Assembly (NCBI RefSeq): GCF_036323735.1
Contig: NC_086029.1
Span: 46,332,357-46,396,356 of the forward strand
DNA: 64,000 nt
Origin: Rattus norvegicus
Lineage: Eukaryota; Chordata; Mammalia; Rodentia; Muridae
Direction of reading: 5' to 3'
A program made the position numbers and the translations under genes. The notes beneath the pieces are model-generated. The model had not been told where the DNA came from. It worked only from the letters and a program-made list of their open reading frames with translations, and searched no databases. How positions within the stretch are numbered: position 1 is the stretch's first letter; each line of letters starts with the position of its first letter. Below are positions 1 to 11,420 of the stretch, piece by piece.

Positions 1-117
1 TTCAGTCCCTATGCACAGACAGACTTGGATACATGACCGTTAGTTCTTCAAAGCCCAAATCCCATGTTACCACACACATTGTACTTGCAATCTCAAGCAT
101 CCTCACATCTGCACAGG

Positions 118-374
118 CACACAGGGAGCCAGGGAGAGGGAGTTCACAGGGAGCCAGGGGGAGGGGTTCATAAAGAGCAGGGGGGTTCACAGAGAGATGG
201 GGGAGGGGGTTCATAAAGCTGGGGGAGGGGCACACAGAGAGCTGAGAGAAGGGGGTTCATAGAGAGCAGGGGGAGGGGTTCATAGAGAGTCAGGGGGAGG
301 GGGCTCATAGAGAGCCGGGGGAGGGGTACACAGAGAGCTGGGAGAAGGGGGTTCATAGAGAGCTGGGGGAGGGG
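118..374. repeat. G-rich minisatellite in Setd4 intron
   Basis: Roughly nine imperfect tandem units of about 24-30 bases, each built from a 'ttcatagagag' or 'cacacagagag' part followed by a run such as 'gggggagggg'. The plus strand is strongly purine-rich with repeated G4-5 runs, so G-quadruplex formation is possible. It lies in the Setd4 intron downstream of the exon at 878-966. No coding signal. Confidence 0.85.
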
Positions 375-877
375 TGTCCACTTGAGTTGAGGATCAGCAC
401 CTCTGAGCCAAATGTAGAAAGCACTTCCCCTGAGGCGCTCCCTCACTCTGCCCTCAGGACACTACCATGCCCAGAACATGGCTCTCAACCTACAGCACCT
501 GCTCTCTTCCATCCCTAACTAACTCTCTTCCCTAGTGTCAAATCCGCTCAAAGTTGAAGAAGCCAAGCTGGTACGATAGGGTGAACCTGGGGTGGTGAAC
601 TAGCATCTGCCAGGCTTTCTAGGGTAGAAGGAAATGGCTACACTGTTGTCACGAACACCACCCCATTCCATGCTTACTTTCTAGTAAATAGGGGACAGGG
701 CTCACACCCAGGCAGCCTAGAAAACCTTGGCAATACAGATCACACCAAACCAAGAACAAACCTGGAAGAGAATAAGCCTTTCAATCGTACTAAGTATTTC
801 TCGGCTAGCCAAGAGCTGGGTCCTCCTGCCCTGTGCACAGCACTGACAGGAACCAGGTGCAAGGAGTGGTCACTTAC

Positions 878-3800
878 TTCTTAATGTAGGGCCCTACGGA
901 GCTTCGGATCACAGTGTCCGTGGTGAGCAGACAGCTCTCAGGCAGTGAGATAATCACCTGGCCCTCCTTGCCAAAGAGAAAGTAGAGTTTAGGACACCTC
1001 AGCTTTGCAAACGACCTGAGACTGGATCCCATCATTATATATACCGAGAACCCCGCAGTGCAGACAATGCAGCTCTGGCTTGCAACACTGCAGAGAGAAG
1101 CAAAGACTGTACTAGGTCCATTCACATGAGAGATATTAAGAATCTGTGGAAGTGAAACCTCTGCTTTACCAGAACAGTCAATGATGATTAGTACGGGCTT
1201 AAAAATTAGCTCTGATTATGAAAGGCCAGCATCAGGAGATGAAAACTTCTGGGACTTAAGTCCAGTGGGGGAACCAAGCTGCACACCGAGCTGGCAGCAG
1301 AACATGGTTAACAATGTGTCAGGTCTGAAGGGATCATGAAGAACAGTTGAGGGTTGGCACTGTGAGACTCAGGAGAGCCACTGGTGCAGCCTCTGTTGCA
1401 ATGGAAATGCCAGGACTGAAGGGGCCATGAAGAGAAACTGAGGTTTGGCAATGTCAGAGGCCAGGAGAGGTCACTGGTGAAGGTGCAGCCTCAACTGCAG
1501 AGGAGATCCCGGTATCCTGGAGATGTCAGGACCATGAGGTGACCACCAAGAACAGCAGCAGGTGTAGAGTGGAGCTGCCTCAGCCTACAAGACAAGCTGT
1601 GTGTTACGGATGCCAGAGCCCAGAAGATCACGAGTGAGCTCCAGATGCCAGACAAGGATGCAGAATTGGGAGGTACAATGCAAGACAGGTTGGATTAAGT
1701 ATGATGTGTTTTTATGCCTTGGTTCTTCTCTTTTGGAATAAGAAAACATTTAACTTGTTTTTCTCAGTCTCAAAAATGCTGTTTACTGTAACAAAGATTT
1801 AAACTAAATCAGCCAGCATAAAGTACTTTAAAAAAATAATTCACACCACCAAAAGATACACTTTATATATTCACAACAAATATAAAAATGGAAGTCTACG
1901 AAAAAGGACAACTAAGTAACAGTCGGAAGAACTCTCTGGATCTACCACATTCTCCTTTCCTTACTGCACACCTCAAACAGGTCTGCAGAGTCAGAATAGT
2001 CTTGCAAGGCTTACCTAGAAGCTAAAGAAAATTATTGACGATGTGTTTAAATGTCTTATACTATTAGCAAACATGTCTCATAGTCTGCCTCGCTTCACCC
2101 TCTCCTCAGCTCTTCATCACACGGACGCCTGCAGACTGTCTGAAGTTGCACTCCCACTTATAACACTATGATCTATAGCAGTGTTGCCTGAAGGAAAAGA
2201 AAGAGCTCAGCATGATGGGTAGAGTCCCTCAGCTCATTAGCCTACACACCATTGCTGTACTTTGATAATCCACCTTTACAAGGGTCATTTCAAATGAGAT
2301 TCTACCTCAGTGAGGTTTCTAATGCACAGTAGAAGTGCTCACCTCGTGCATGAGGCGCCATTTCCTTGAATGGATTTCTCCTGAATAGAGCTGCTCCAGG
2401 GAAGGGTCATTTCTTACCTAAAGTGTCCAGACCCTAAAAGAAACTATTATTTTCTGTGAAAAGACAGAAATACCAAGTAATCTGAAGGATTTATTTATTT
2501 AATTACTTATTTTTCTGATTGAGTCTCACTATGTAGATAGCATTGGCTGACCTAAAACTCACTGTGTGGATCAGACTGGCCTTTAACTCCTGAATCACCT
2601 GCCTCTGCCTCCACGGAACACCTAGCCTGGAAGCTTCCTGAACTTGCCATCAGAGACACTGTCATCCTCCACAGAAAGGCAGATCTGAACTAAGAATGTT
2701 CAGCAACTCTGAGCACCTGGGACGTGATGTTCAGCTTTGGTAGGCCACACTCCTCACAAGTATGCCAGCTCTGAAGAGAGTCCCGCAGTGCTTCTTCACA
2801 CCCTCACATGAAGCACCAGGTTCTCATGAGCCAGTCAAGGGTAACACTTCTTCATTCCACAGCAGCTGTACTTGAATTCTTTGCCAGTGTTAGCATTCTC
2901 ACCATGGGAAAGCATAATATTAGGTCTGAGGCATAAGGTCTGTGAGACCATGGAGAAGTTGTGAAGGACTCACCACTCACAATACAAGCTGTCGGGCTAG
3001 TTGTCTTTGCCCAGAGCACTGGAAGAAGGGTCTGCACTTGAGCAAGCTGGAGAAAGCCTACAGAAGCTTTTGCTTCTGCTCAGCTGCTGAGTCCAAGGGC
3101 TGTTAGGTATCCTTCAGCAGGGAGCAGCTGGAAGGGCTCTAACCACGCACCCATAACGTAACACTGCTGCACACCATTTAACTATCCCGGCACCTCTGCG
3201 TGGTCTGTGTGGACACAGCACACCAGGGAGGCCCAGCACCCTTAGCTGGCAGGTGTGGTAGACAATTGAAGAGCTGCAGCCAGGCTCAGGGCCAGCTGTC
3301 ACGTCGTCCTGCTGTCCTTCTCCACCAGCTCTCACATGGTCCTGCCATCCTTCTCCACCAACTGTCCAGCCATCTAGTCCTCTTATCACAGCCTGGTGCT
3401 GCCCTGTCCACCCCTGCTTCTGCAGCTGCCTCAGAGTATGGACCCGCTTCACAGTCAGGAACCAGAGTGCCACAAGCAGATGAGGATGACCACCAGTCAA
3501 GGTTCCATAGGGTAAGGGCCACCAGAGACTAGAGATGACATCTCTGTGGAGGGTCTTCATGCCCAGAGTCGAGGCTGCACACCAAGGCCACAGAGTCCCT
3601 GCACTCAGGGAGAAGAGCGCCAAGGCCGAGAGGCAGCCGGGGAACAGGGGAGCACACACCTGGAGGTGGGATCTTAACTAGACTTCAAACTTTCAAAGTG
3701 TCAAAGGCTGTGAACGTTGCACTAGTTTGTACGGTGGCAAACAGCCTGTAAAGCCACTGAGGCTGGCCCATCCTTAGGAGAGGCAGGAAGCCTGTGCCCC

Positions 3801-6800
3801 TGCTTGGCTCCCTCAGAGGCTTTGGGAGTGACAGGAAGCTGGAAGCACACAGGCTCTCTGAGGAGAGGTCGTCTGTCCTCTCCATGCTTGTCTAATGTCC
3901 CATCAACTGCAAACTGTGTCAGCAGCAGTGTCTGTCACACAGAAAACTCAAGGTTCCTAGGCATAATCCTAACCAAACACACCTGTTTGTCAAGTGAGAA
4001 ATGGCTACAGGTTTAATTCACTTGATGTGATCAAGCTTGTGCATATGCACACACGAGCATACGCATGCATGTGCGCACACACACACCCAGCAGCACACAC
4101 ACACACACACACACACACACCACACACACGCACACACACAGCAGCAGGATCCATCTTGGGCCTCCGGGATGAAGGAAAAGTCCTCACCTGCAGCGACGCT
4201 TTGCTCATCAGCCCTCTTCCTGTTCCTAGAAGAACCAAACCATGGAGGGTAAACACACTGCACCTTGCAGACCCTGGAGACCCCTTTACACACTCAACAG
4301 CGTCTCTTGGCCTCTCCCAGGGGAGCAGAAGGCTATTCTGGACAGTGACCTGGCCTCTGTGTGGTTTACACTCCTTGAGTAAAGATGGGTCCGGTCACGA
4401 CCTAAAGACCTTGACACAGGATGCTCGCATTATTCTCCCAATGGCTGGTGGAGAACTCCATGTGCTGACCTAGGAACGTAACTTATGCTCACCCTTTGGT
4501 ACGTGGAAACACAAAGAAGATCCCGCCCTTGGCTGGCATTCCAGGTGACATTCCTGTGAATGTCCTCAGAAACAAAATGGGTGTTGGGCCTGACAAGTGG
4601 AGCCAGGGAAGAGGAGATTCTTCATAGTAACTGTCTTACGATAGGAACAAACACAGAAAACTCCTCAGAAACATCATGGGAGGATGCCCAGCAGTCATCT
4701 GCCGAGCTCTAGATGCACACTCTTCCTCTTGTCCTGGGGATACTGTCCAGAGCAACGGTGCAACTCTTCCTTGTCACCTGTAAGCCCTCTGCCTCCCTGA
4801 ATGCATCCACAGTTCACGCTGGCCAAACATTCTGCCCCTATAAACCCTCTGTCGATCAATGTTCAGCCTGCAGCTCAGTCACCACGTGTGACTAACTCAT
4901 CCTCATGAGTACCATCTCACGTCGCCAGAGACACTGGGAAGCCATTTACCTTGAGAGCTGTAAGAAGTTAATGTCTTCCAAATGAAGCTACCGAGTGGCC
5001 AGAGGGAGGAGCCAACAGCATGTACTTCTAGGGCTATGGTTGCACGCGGCATGCCCTGCTGTGCCCCAGTCCTCTGGAAAAGCATCTTGGTGTGTTCTGT
5101 AGTTACCTTCAACCCACCCGTGGCCTTGTCTGCCACACATGTCCTTGGTACACTGCCCAAGTCCTAAGAAACTGATTCAGAACTAATGCCAACTTAGCCC
5201 CCACAAGAAGCTATCAAATTCCAGAGGGAAATGTTAACCTGCTTCTGTGCGGATGACAGGAAGCCCACAGAGCTGCTCCTCCATGAGTAAAGCAGATCCA
5301 AACTACCTAAGGGACAGTGTTTACTGACGCCCCCACTAAGAGTTCCTCTCCTGGAGCCACACACTCTACAGAAAAAGTAACTCAACTGGTTGGTTGCCAC
5401 ATGACTCATCCTCAGAAAACTACATGCTGTGCCTGAGACAGACCCACCTGTGCACACAGTCCCCCAAATCCGACCACTTCAAGGGATGTGGTGGAACATC
5501 CGACCAGTACACAGTGCTTGATGGGAGGCCTCAGGCAAGGTCTTTCCCTCAGGCCGAGGTTCCAGGGATAGCCAAACTTCTGCTAAGCTGTTAACACAGG
5601 CTTCTGTAACTTCTTTACCTCTTGTACTGGCTACGCAGTAAGGAAGCTCATCCTTGGGAGAGGCAATGTCTCCTCCCAGCATCTTTAGCTGCCTGTAGTT
5701 CTTTGTCTAGAGTGGGACCCGCGACATTCCACCCCTTCCTTGTTAACACGTACGCTGGCATTGCTGTTCCAGTCTTGTTTATGCAGCCATCTCTAGGAGA
5801 GACTTTCACCGCAGATATCCTGGTCTACTAGCTCCTACACTCCTCCTTCAGGGATGTTCCTGAGCGCAGATGCTGTGACGTAGATGCTCCTGTAGGGCTG
5901 GGCTGTCCTGATCTGTCAACCTCTGCACTGTGTCCGGCTGCGGGGTTCTGTGGTGGCTGCTGTGAAGAGTGGCCTCTTCTATGAGGGAGGATTTTGAGGC
6001 TGGGGACCACAGATGAGAAGAGCACACACCGTTTATCCTTCCAGGTCAGGGTCACCTCACCGGGTCTCTTCAGGGTCATCCATGTCCCTGCACATTTCAC
6101 ACGTTCCATTTCCTTCCCAGCTGAGTGGAATCCCACTGTGCGCACGCCCACACCTCATTGCCCGCTCATCCGAGAAGGACATTTGTTTTCATTCCCTGGC
6201 TCCTGTGAATGGAGCAGTGGTGAACAAGGCTGAGTCCTGTTCTGTTGAGTCCTTTGGACATATGCCAAGCGCTATATACAGCTCAGTGACATGGGGGATT
6301 CACTGTTAGCTTTCTGAGGAGTCTCCCTGCTGCTTTCCAGAGTAGCTGGCGGATCTGCATTCCCGCCAGCAGTAAACCAGGGAATCCGTTCCTCAAGGTC
6401 ATCACTAGCAGTCGTGCCAGGTGTTTTGCTGATGGTGGCCATCCTAATCGGGATGAGTGCAGATGAAGATGAACACTTTCCAAGGTTTGTTCACAGACCC
6501 TGATTGTTACGTACGATCCTGCCGATCGTGTGGGCTCAGATGACACCCACCATGCATAAGACTTTATGTCTTTCCCTCATTATTTTCCCTTTCTGTTTTT
6601 TTATTTATTTATATTTTTTGAAACAAGGTCTCTTTACATAGCCCTGGCTTGCCTGAAACTCACAGACTGGCCTGCCTCTGCCTCCCAAGTGTCGGGGACA
6701 AGGGTGTCCGCTGCTACACCTGGCCCGTGGCTTCCCCTTATTTTATCTTCCTCCTTCTTCACGTCGATTTTTTCTTTCTCGTTTGCCATGTCTTTCCATG

Positions 6801-9432
6801 CACCCCCTCTCTTCAGACAGTCAGGTAGAGTACACACAAATGGTGACTTAGGAAGCCCAATATACAGATGTGTTTCCCGAAATGACCCACCCCTCCTTCC
6901 CCATGACTCTCACCTGGAAAGCAGGCAGGTACTAATAAGCCTGTATCTTCAAACTTCCTCTCTTTCAGCCATTTTCTTAGCTCTATAAATTCAGATCTGC
7001 AGCTCTCATTCACTGATCAGGAGAGAAGAGGATATAGCACGATTAACACCACTGGATCAGCAGGCCAGCATTTCAAGGTATAAATCTGCTGAAGCGGTTC
7101 AGACAGGCAGATCATAAAGGGAACAAATCTCGCTAAAACTGAAGATGATACAAGCTAAACAGAAACTCCATTCCCTAAACCATTACTTCAATGCATGCAC
7201 AAAACATCTGATAAAATCTAATATCGGTCTGGTAAACATTACCAGCAAATGAAGAGAGAAGGAAACTTCCATACTCATATAAAAACATGTAACAGAAAAC
7301 CCAGGGGGCATGACAGACCGGAGCAGGATGGGGTTGGGTGGGGAATGGCAGGGCATGGTGGGCGGGGCAGGGTGAGGTGAGGTGAGGCAAGGCAGTTGGG
7401 TGGGTCGGGGTGGGGCAGGGCGGGGTAGGGGGGGCTATAACCCAGGGCTAGAATGTCTGTAGCTGTATGTTCAAATCCCAGCACTGTTCCAATCCACATC
7501 AACTGTGAAAGTTAAGTGACTTCCTCCTAAGATCGAGAGCAGGGCAAGGTATAACAACTATTTAACCAGCATAATACAGGAAATAAATCAAAACACCAAA
7601 TAGGAAGAAAAGAAAAATTATTTTCAGAAGACGTTAAGCACAATCATGAACTGAGAAGACATCAAAACAACTACTAAGACGACAAATGGGCTTAGCAAAT
7701 AAGATACAAATCAATATGGAAAAAGTTAACTGTATTTCCACATACTAGTAATAACCAAAAACTCAAATTCCAAAAATGCTATTACTGTGAAATTCTTCAC
7801 AGATCCAAACATTTATTTGTATGTTTAGGGATATGATGCATGTATATCCATAATGTACACATACATCTAAAGCTATAAGCACTGCTGAAAACAAGGGACA
7901 CATCATAAACATGACACAGAGATTTTATGTTTTCTCGTTATACGTCGAGGCTCTGGGGATATTTGGAAATGGACCCTGAGGTACATAACCTGGGTTAAAG
8001 TCACAAGGGTGGTCCTTCCATGATGGGACTGGTGGCCTTAGGAGGGGGTATTTCTCAGTGATGCAGCATGCACTTATGGTGCATGAGGCCACAGACCTGA
8101 CCACTGGCACCCCTTTCCAACAAAAGTGGAAAGAACAGAGACTTCCTTGCCACCTGAGGACAGGGTAAGAACCAAGCTAGCCACAAGCTGGGCAGACAGC
8201 CCCTTCCAGGAACCAAGTTATTCAGACCTTGATGTTACATTTCTCAACCTTTCTACCACAAGTCATTCTATTTAAGCTAGTCAGTACACGCCATTCAGTG
8301 AAGGTAACTCAAGCTCAAACTGAAACAACAGATTCTGATCAAGATGGATGAACTCGGCATGGTGGCACACACCTTCATCCCCAACACTTGGGAAACAGGA
8401 GGACCAGGAGTTCAAGGCTAGCCAGCTACTAGTAAATTCAGGGCTTGGGCTATAGTGAGACCATGGTTCAAACTAATAAAGAATGGATAGCTAAGACTTG
8501 AAACTATCAGGGTTGGGGATTTAGCTCAGTGGTAGAGCGCTTGCCCAGCTCCGAAAAAAAAAAAAAAAAAAAAAAGACTTGAAACTATCAATATGTTAGT
8601 AATTGGGTGTGTGTGCGTGTATATTTATTAACACAGGCGTGGTAGCATGCCTTTAACCCCAGCACTCAGGAGGCAGAGGCAGGTAGACATCTGTGAATTT
8701 AAGACTAGCCTGGTCTATATAATGAGTAGAAGCCCAGCCAAGGCTACACAATGAAACTCTGTCTCCAGAAAATATATAAAAATATATAGTGAACGGGTTA
8801 GAGAGATGGCTTAGTGGTTGAGAGCACTGACTGCCCTTCTAGAGGTTGGTTCAATTCCCAGCACCCACAGGGCAACTCACAACTGTCTATAACTACAATT
8901 TCAGGGGACCCAACACCCTCATACAGGCATACATGCAGGCATAACACCAGTATACATAAGATAAAAATAAATTAATTAATATTGATTAAACATATAGTGA
9001 AAAAACAACTAGAAATTAAAATACCAATTTAATATAAAAGAGAACACTAAAGGAGAACCAGAACAAAAAGCAGATATTCGACACAGAGAAAACAAGGCAT
9101 AAAAAGGCAGCATCCACCAGGCCGAGGACAAGACCATCAATCGGAGATGCTTTATACTCAGAGAGAGAGGCCAGAGCAAAGGGATGGACAAACAGAAGCA
9201 GGCAAAGGGATGGACAAACAGAAGCATAAACCCAGGGAAGAGCCACAGAGGATGCAGTAGAAACAATGAGGCAAACACATTGATCCTCTCACAGCATGCA
9301 AGGACTCCATTAAGTGCTGTGAGGAGTGCCTCCTCCACACAGAGCTCCTCCCAGGCAGCCTGTACCTCCTCTTGAGCCAGAGCTTCGACGTCGCCTCCTC
9401 ACCCTCTCTGTTCTTCCTCTCCGTCTCTGCAT
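878..9432 (-). CDS. Setd4: Setd4, SET domain-containing protein 4, 5' coding part (4 exons)
   Basis: Minus-strand exons, in transcript order: 9432-9366 (start codon, MQRRRGRTERV, 22 codons plus 1 base), 7012-6914 (SEFIELRKWLKERKF...PACFPG), 4225-4188 (TGRGLMSKASLQ) and 966-878 (EGQVIISLPESCLLTTDTVI...). All internal boundaries have AG acceptors and GT donors (e.g. CAG|GTGAGA at 6914, CAG|GTGAGG at 4188, AA|GTAAGT at 878) and the phases join without a break for about 98 codons. The residues align along the N-terminus of human SETD4 (about 440 aa), a lysine methyltransferase. The window therefore holds the basic N-terminal tail and the start of the SET domain; the catalytic part lies left of position 1. 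The acceptor in front of the first coding exon (perhaps the TTAG just before 9433) and the 5' UTR exon are not certain. Confidence 0.9.
1255..1690 (+). mobile_element. old interspersed repeat with internal ~90-bp subrepeats
   Basis: Phrases such as 'gaggttggcactgtgag', 'gccactggtgcagcct' and 'gccaggactgaaggggcc' recur about 90-100 bases apart in diverged form. This resembles rodent LTR-type medium-reiteration elements (RMER1-like), but I assign the family only from memory. Confidence 0.4.
2510..2628 (-). mobile_element. B1 SINE, reverse orientation
   Basis: Reverse-strand B1 pattern: 'gagtctcactatgtagata', 'actcactgtgtggatcagac', 'tggcctttaactcctgaat', 'cacctgcctctgcctcc'. Diverged and lacking a clean A tail. 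Confidence 0.75.
4037..4140. repeat. (CA)n-rich simple repeat
   Basis: Alternating CA with a few other steps, adjacent to the 4188-4225 Setd4 exon. Open frames across it read as Thr-His or Val-Cys repeats and are not genes. Confidence 0.9.
4226..6913. other. Setd4 intron, mostly unique sequence
   Basis: No gene is recognised. Apart from the reverse B1 at 6595-6725, I see no clear interspersed repeat. Open frames at 4903-5160, 5828-6151 and 6283-6546 have no family resemblance. Confidence 0.55.
6595..6725 (-). mobile_element. B1 SINE, reverse orientation
   Basis: T-rich start followed by 'gaaacaaggtctctttacat', 'agccctggcttgcctgaaac', 'ctgcctctgcctcccaagtg' and an ending near 'ctacacctggcc', which is the reverse complement of a B1. 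Confidence 0.85.
7318..7440. repeat. G-rich low-complexity tract
   Basis: Irregular GGGTNGG, GGCAGGG and GTGAG motifs over about 120 bases in a Setd4 intron, with many G3 runs on the plus strand. A SINE-like stretch ('tataacccagggctagaat') follows. Confidence 0.75.
8348..8475 (+). mobile_element. B1-like SINE
   Basis: 'ggcatggtggcacacacctt', 'catccccaacacttgggaaa' and 'caggagttcaaggctagcca' follow the B1 consensus order. The 3' half is diverged. Confidence 0.75.
8510..8573 (+). mobile_element. ID SINE with internal deletion
   Basis: Starts 'ggttggggatttagctcagt', keeps 'ggtagagcgcttgcc', then jumps directly to 'cagctccg' and a long A tail. About 30 bases of the usual ID body are missing. 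Flanking 17-bp duplications at 8493-8509 and 8574-8590 show a retrotransposition event. Confidence 0.9.
8630..8776 (+). mobile_element. B1 SINE
   Basis: 'caggcgtggtagcatgcctt', 'taaccccagcactcaggagg', 'cagaggcaggtagacatctg' and 'gaaactctgtctccagaaaa' in B1 order. Confidence 0.9.
8790..8980 (+). mobile_element. B2 SINE
   Basis: 'ggttagagagatggcttagt' (tRNA-related head), 'gagcactgactgcccttcta', 'attcccagcacccacagggc', then an A/T-rich tail. Confidence 0.9.
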
Positions 9433-9589
9433 GCTAACCCAGGACGGAGCCTCTTGTGTCCCGCTCAACGGAGAGTAATGAGAAGCTGCCTCACTTTCCA
9501 GCTGGATAAGAATTGAAGACCTTGGCACCTTTGAATGCACAAGTACTTATTTTGGTGAATGTTTTCAGGGTTGTTTTAAAATATCTCTT

Positions 9590-9594
<5 letters not shown>

Positions 9595-9647
<53 letters not shown>

Positions 9648-9806
9648 ACACAATGTACACTGTCACTGTCTTCAGCCACACCTTCTTCTAAGCAACAGAT
9701 CCCATTACAGATGGTGGTGAGCCACCATGTTGTTGCTGGGAATTGAACTCAGGATCTGTGGAAGAGCAGTAAGTGTTCTTAACCGCTGAGCCATCTCTCC
9801 AGCCCC
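9595..9806 (-). mobile_element. B2/B3 SINE, reverse, with (CA)n tail region
   Basis: A (CA)n array at 9597-9652 is followed by 'gagccaccatgttgttgctg', 'ggaattgaactcaggatctg' and 'ctgagccatctctccagccc', the reverse complement of a B2/B3 SINE ending in its tRNA-related head. Confidence 0.85.
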
Positions 9807-9840
9807 ACGTTTTCATTTTTAAAAAGAAAAAAAACTCCTT

Positions 9841-9922
9841 TTCTTTTTTTTTTTTCTTTTCTTTTTTTCAGAGCTGGGGACCGAACCCAAGCGCTCTACC
9901 ACTGAGTCAAATCCCCAACCTT
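9841..9922 (-). mobile_element. ID SINE, reverse, partial
   Basis: A T-rich run, then 'gagctggggaccgaaccca' and 'gcgctctaccactgagtcaa', read as the reverse complement of a rat ID element missing its central part. Confidence 0.85.
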
Positions 9923-10031
9923 AAAAAATCCTTTTCTTAAACGCTTTGAATGCTAAACGTTTTTATCTAGTGTTCAATCGGGATCCCTGAAGTAACAAGT
10001 CCCCCACTGGGGTAGGGATGGGGTTCTAAAA

Positions 10032-10228
10032 CAGTGGTTCTCAACCTGTGGGTCACAACCTCTTTGGGATCACCTATCAGATATTCTTTTATCAAATATG
10101 TACACTATGATTCATAATGTAGCAAAAATACTAGTTATGAAACAGCAAAATGATTTTATGGCTGGGGTCGCTATATCATCAGGAACTGTATTTAAGGATC
10201 CCATCATCAGGAAAGTTGAGAATCACTG
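10032..10228. mobile_element. small hAT-type DNA transposon (URR1-like)
   Basis: A 197-bp element with terminal inverted repeats: it begins CAGTGGTTCTCAACC and ends GTTGAGAATCACTG. It is flanked by 8-bp duplications 'ttctaaaa' (10024-10031) and 'ctctaaaa' (10229-10236) with one mismatch, the length expected for hAT. No transposase; a non-autonomous rodent hAT-Charlie derivative such as URR1. Confidence 0.85.
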
Positions 10229-10846
10229 CTCTAAAAAAACCAAAGAAAACCAACTGGAGGCCCTACCGACTAAATTCTCACAGCTGATTTCCTAGACATA
10301 TCCTCTGGTGACTTGCACAGCTCAATGCTAGTCACCATTTAGTACATTGCTACTTGACAGTGCTTAATAACATGCAGGGACTGGAGACACAGCTCAGTGG
10401 GTGAGGCCACAGTACACATACAGTACACAGAAGAAAATGAAGGCAAGACATTCAAACAGATAAAATAACCTTAAATACAAAAAATACACGGTCATTATAA
10501 AGCACCAATCAGCTCAGAAGTGCTAGGAAAAAAAAAAGGCCCCACCCAGTGAAACTGGATTTTTAGACACCAGTATCCAAAGGTCAGTATAAATGAGCAT
10601 TTGCAGTTGACTAAAGAGAGCGCAAGCCAGAGATGACCAGAAGACGTAAAATGACTGCTCCATTGCAAGTTAGCCTCTCAAAGGCCAAAAAGGAAAGATC
10701 CAGAGAACAGACAGCAGTGTAGACCAACTGTAGAAATTAACAGAAGCAAATTTGAGCGTTCTTGGAAGATACATGTTAACATTTAAAACGATACAAGAGA
10801 TACTGAGTAAAACTAAAGTTGAAGAAAATTCAAATTTAAAAGATGG

Positions 10847-11038
10847 AGATGTCTTTCTTCGTGGTTAAGAGCGCATGGGACTCCTGGGGAAGATCAGGGT
10901 TCAGTTCCTAGCACCCACATGTGTAACTCCGCTGCCAGGGGATCCAAAGCCTTATTCTAGCCTCCCACCACTGCACGCATGCGGTGGTCAGACATACAGG
11001 TAGGCAACACGCCTATATACATAACGTAAGATAAAACC
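10847..11038 (+). mobile_element. B2-type SINE, diverged
   Basis: 'gtggttaagagcgcatggga', 'ggttcagttcctagcaccca' and 'gctgccaggggatccaaagc' follow the B2 order with many changes; the tail contains 'taagataaaa'. Confidence 0.7.
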
Positions 11039-11123
11039 CTTTGGGCCCTGTCTCTGAGCAAAAAAGAATAGCATGACTCTGTAACAAAACGACCTAAAAA
11101 ACATTATTTGAAAGCATTCCTAA

Positions 11124-11232
11124 GGGGCTGGGGATTTAGCTCAGTGGTAGAGCGCTTGCCTAGGAAGTGCAAGGCCCTGGGTTCGGTCCCCAGCTCCGGA
11201 AAAAAAAAAAAAAAAAAAAAGCGCTTGCCTAG
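11124..11232 (+). mobile_element. ID SINE, full length, with duplicated body fragment after the A tail
   Basis: Begins 'ggggctggggatttagctca', continues through 'gttcggtccccagctccgg' to an A20-type tail, then carries 12 extra bases 'gcgcttgcctag' (11221-11232) copied from its own body (11152-11163). Flanked by 14-bp duplications at 11110-11123 and 11233-11246. The well-preserved body suggests a recent insertion. Confidence 0.92.
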
Positions 11233-11358
11233 GAAAGCATTCCTAAAAGGAGCCTTTATTATTTGCATCCTACCCTGTACCGTATAGACGAATACTAAAG
11301 TGACATAAGTAACTTACACCTATTTAACATGAGCTACACCAATGGAAATGATTTAAAA

Positions 11359-11359
<1 letters not shown>

Positions 11360-11407
<48 letters not shown>

Positions 11408-11420
11408 TATATATATATAT
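11360..11420. repeat. (CA)n then (TA)n microsatellite
   Basis: A pure CA array of over 20 repeats is followed by a short 'gatatatatatatat' stretch, at the left edge of the Setd4 promoter region. Confidence 0.9.

Larger units (their letters stand above)
967..4187. other. Setd4 intron with old repeats
   Basis: Non-coding. It holds the subrepeat-bearing element at 1255-1690, a B1 at 2510-2628 and a short duplication at 3315-3370, where 'gtccttctccacca' occurs as an imperfect tandem pair. The open frames across 3114-3659 have no recognisable protein similarity. Confidence 0.6.

Noticed and set aside
3200..3659. Overlapping long frames on both strands in a Setd4 intron as a gene
   Set aside because: No recognisable family, no matching splice sites, and the plus and minus frames mirror each other over GC-rich sequence with a short tandem repeat.
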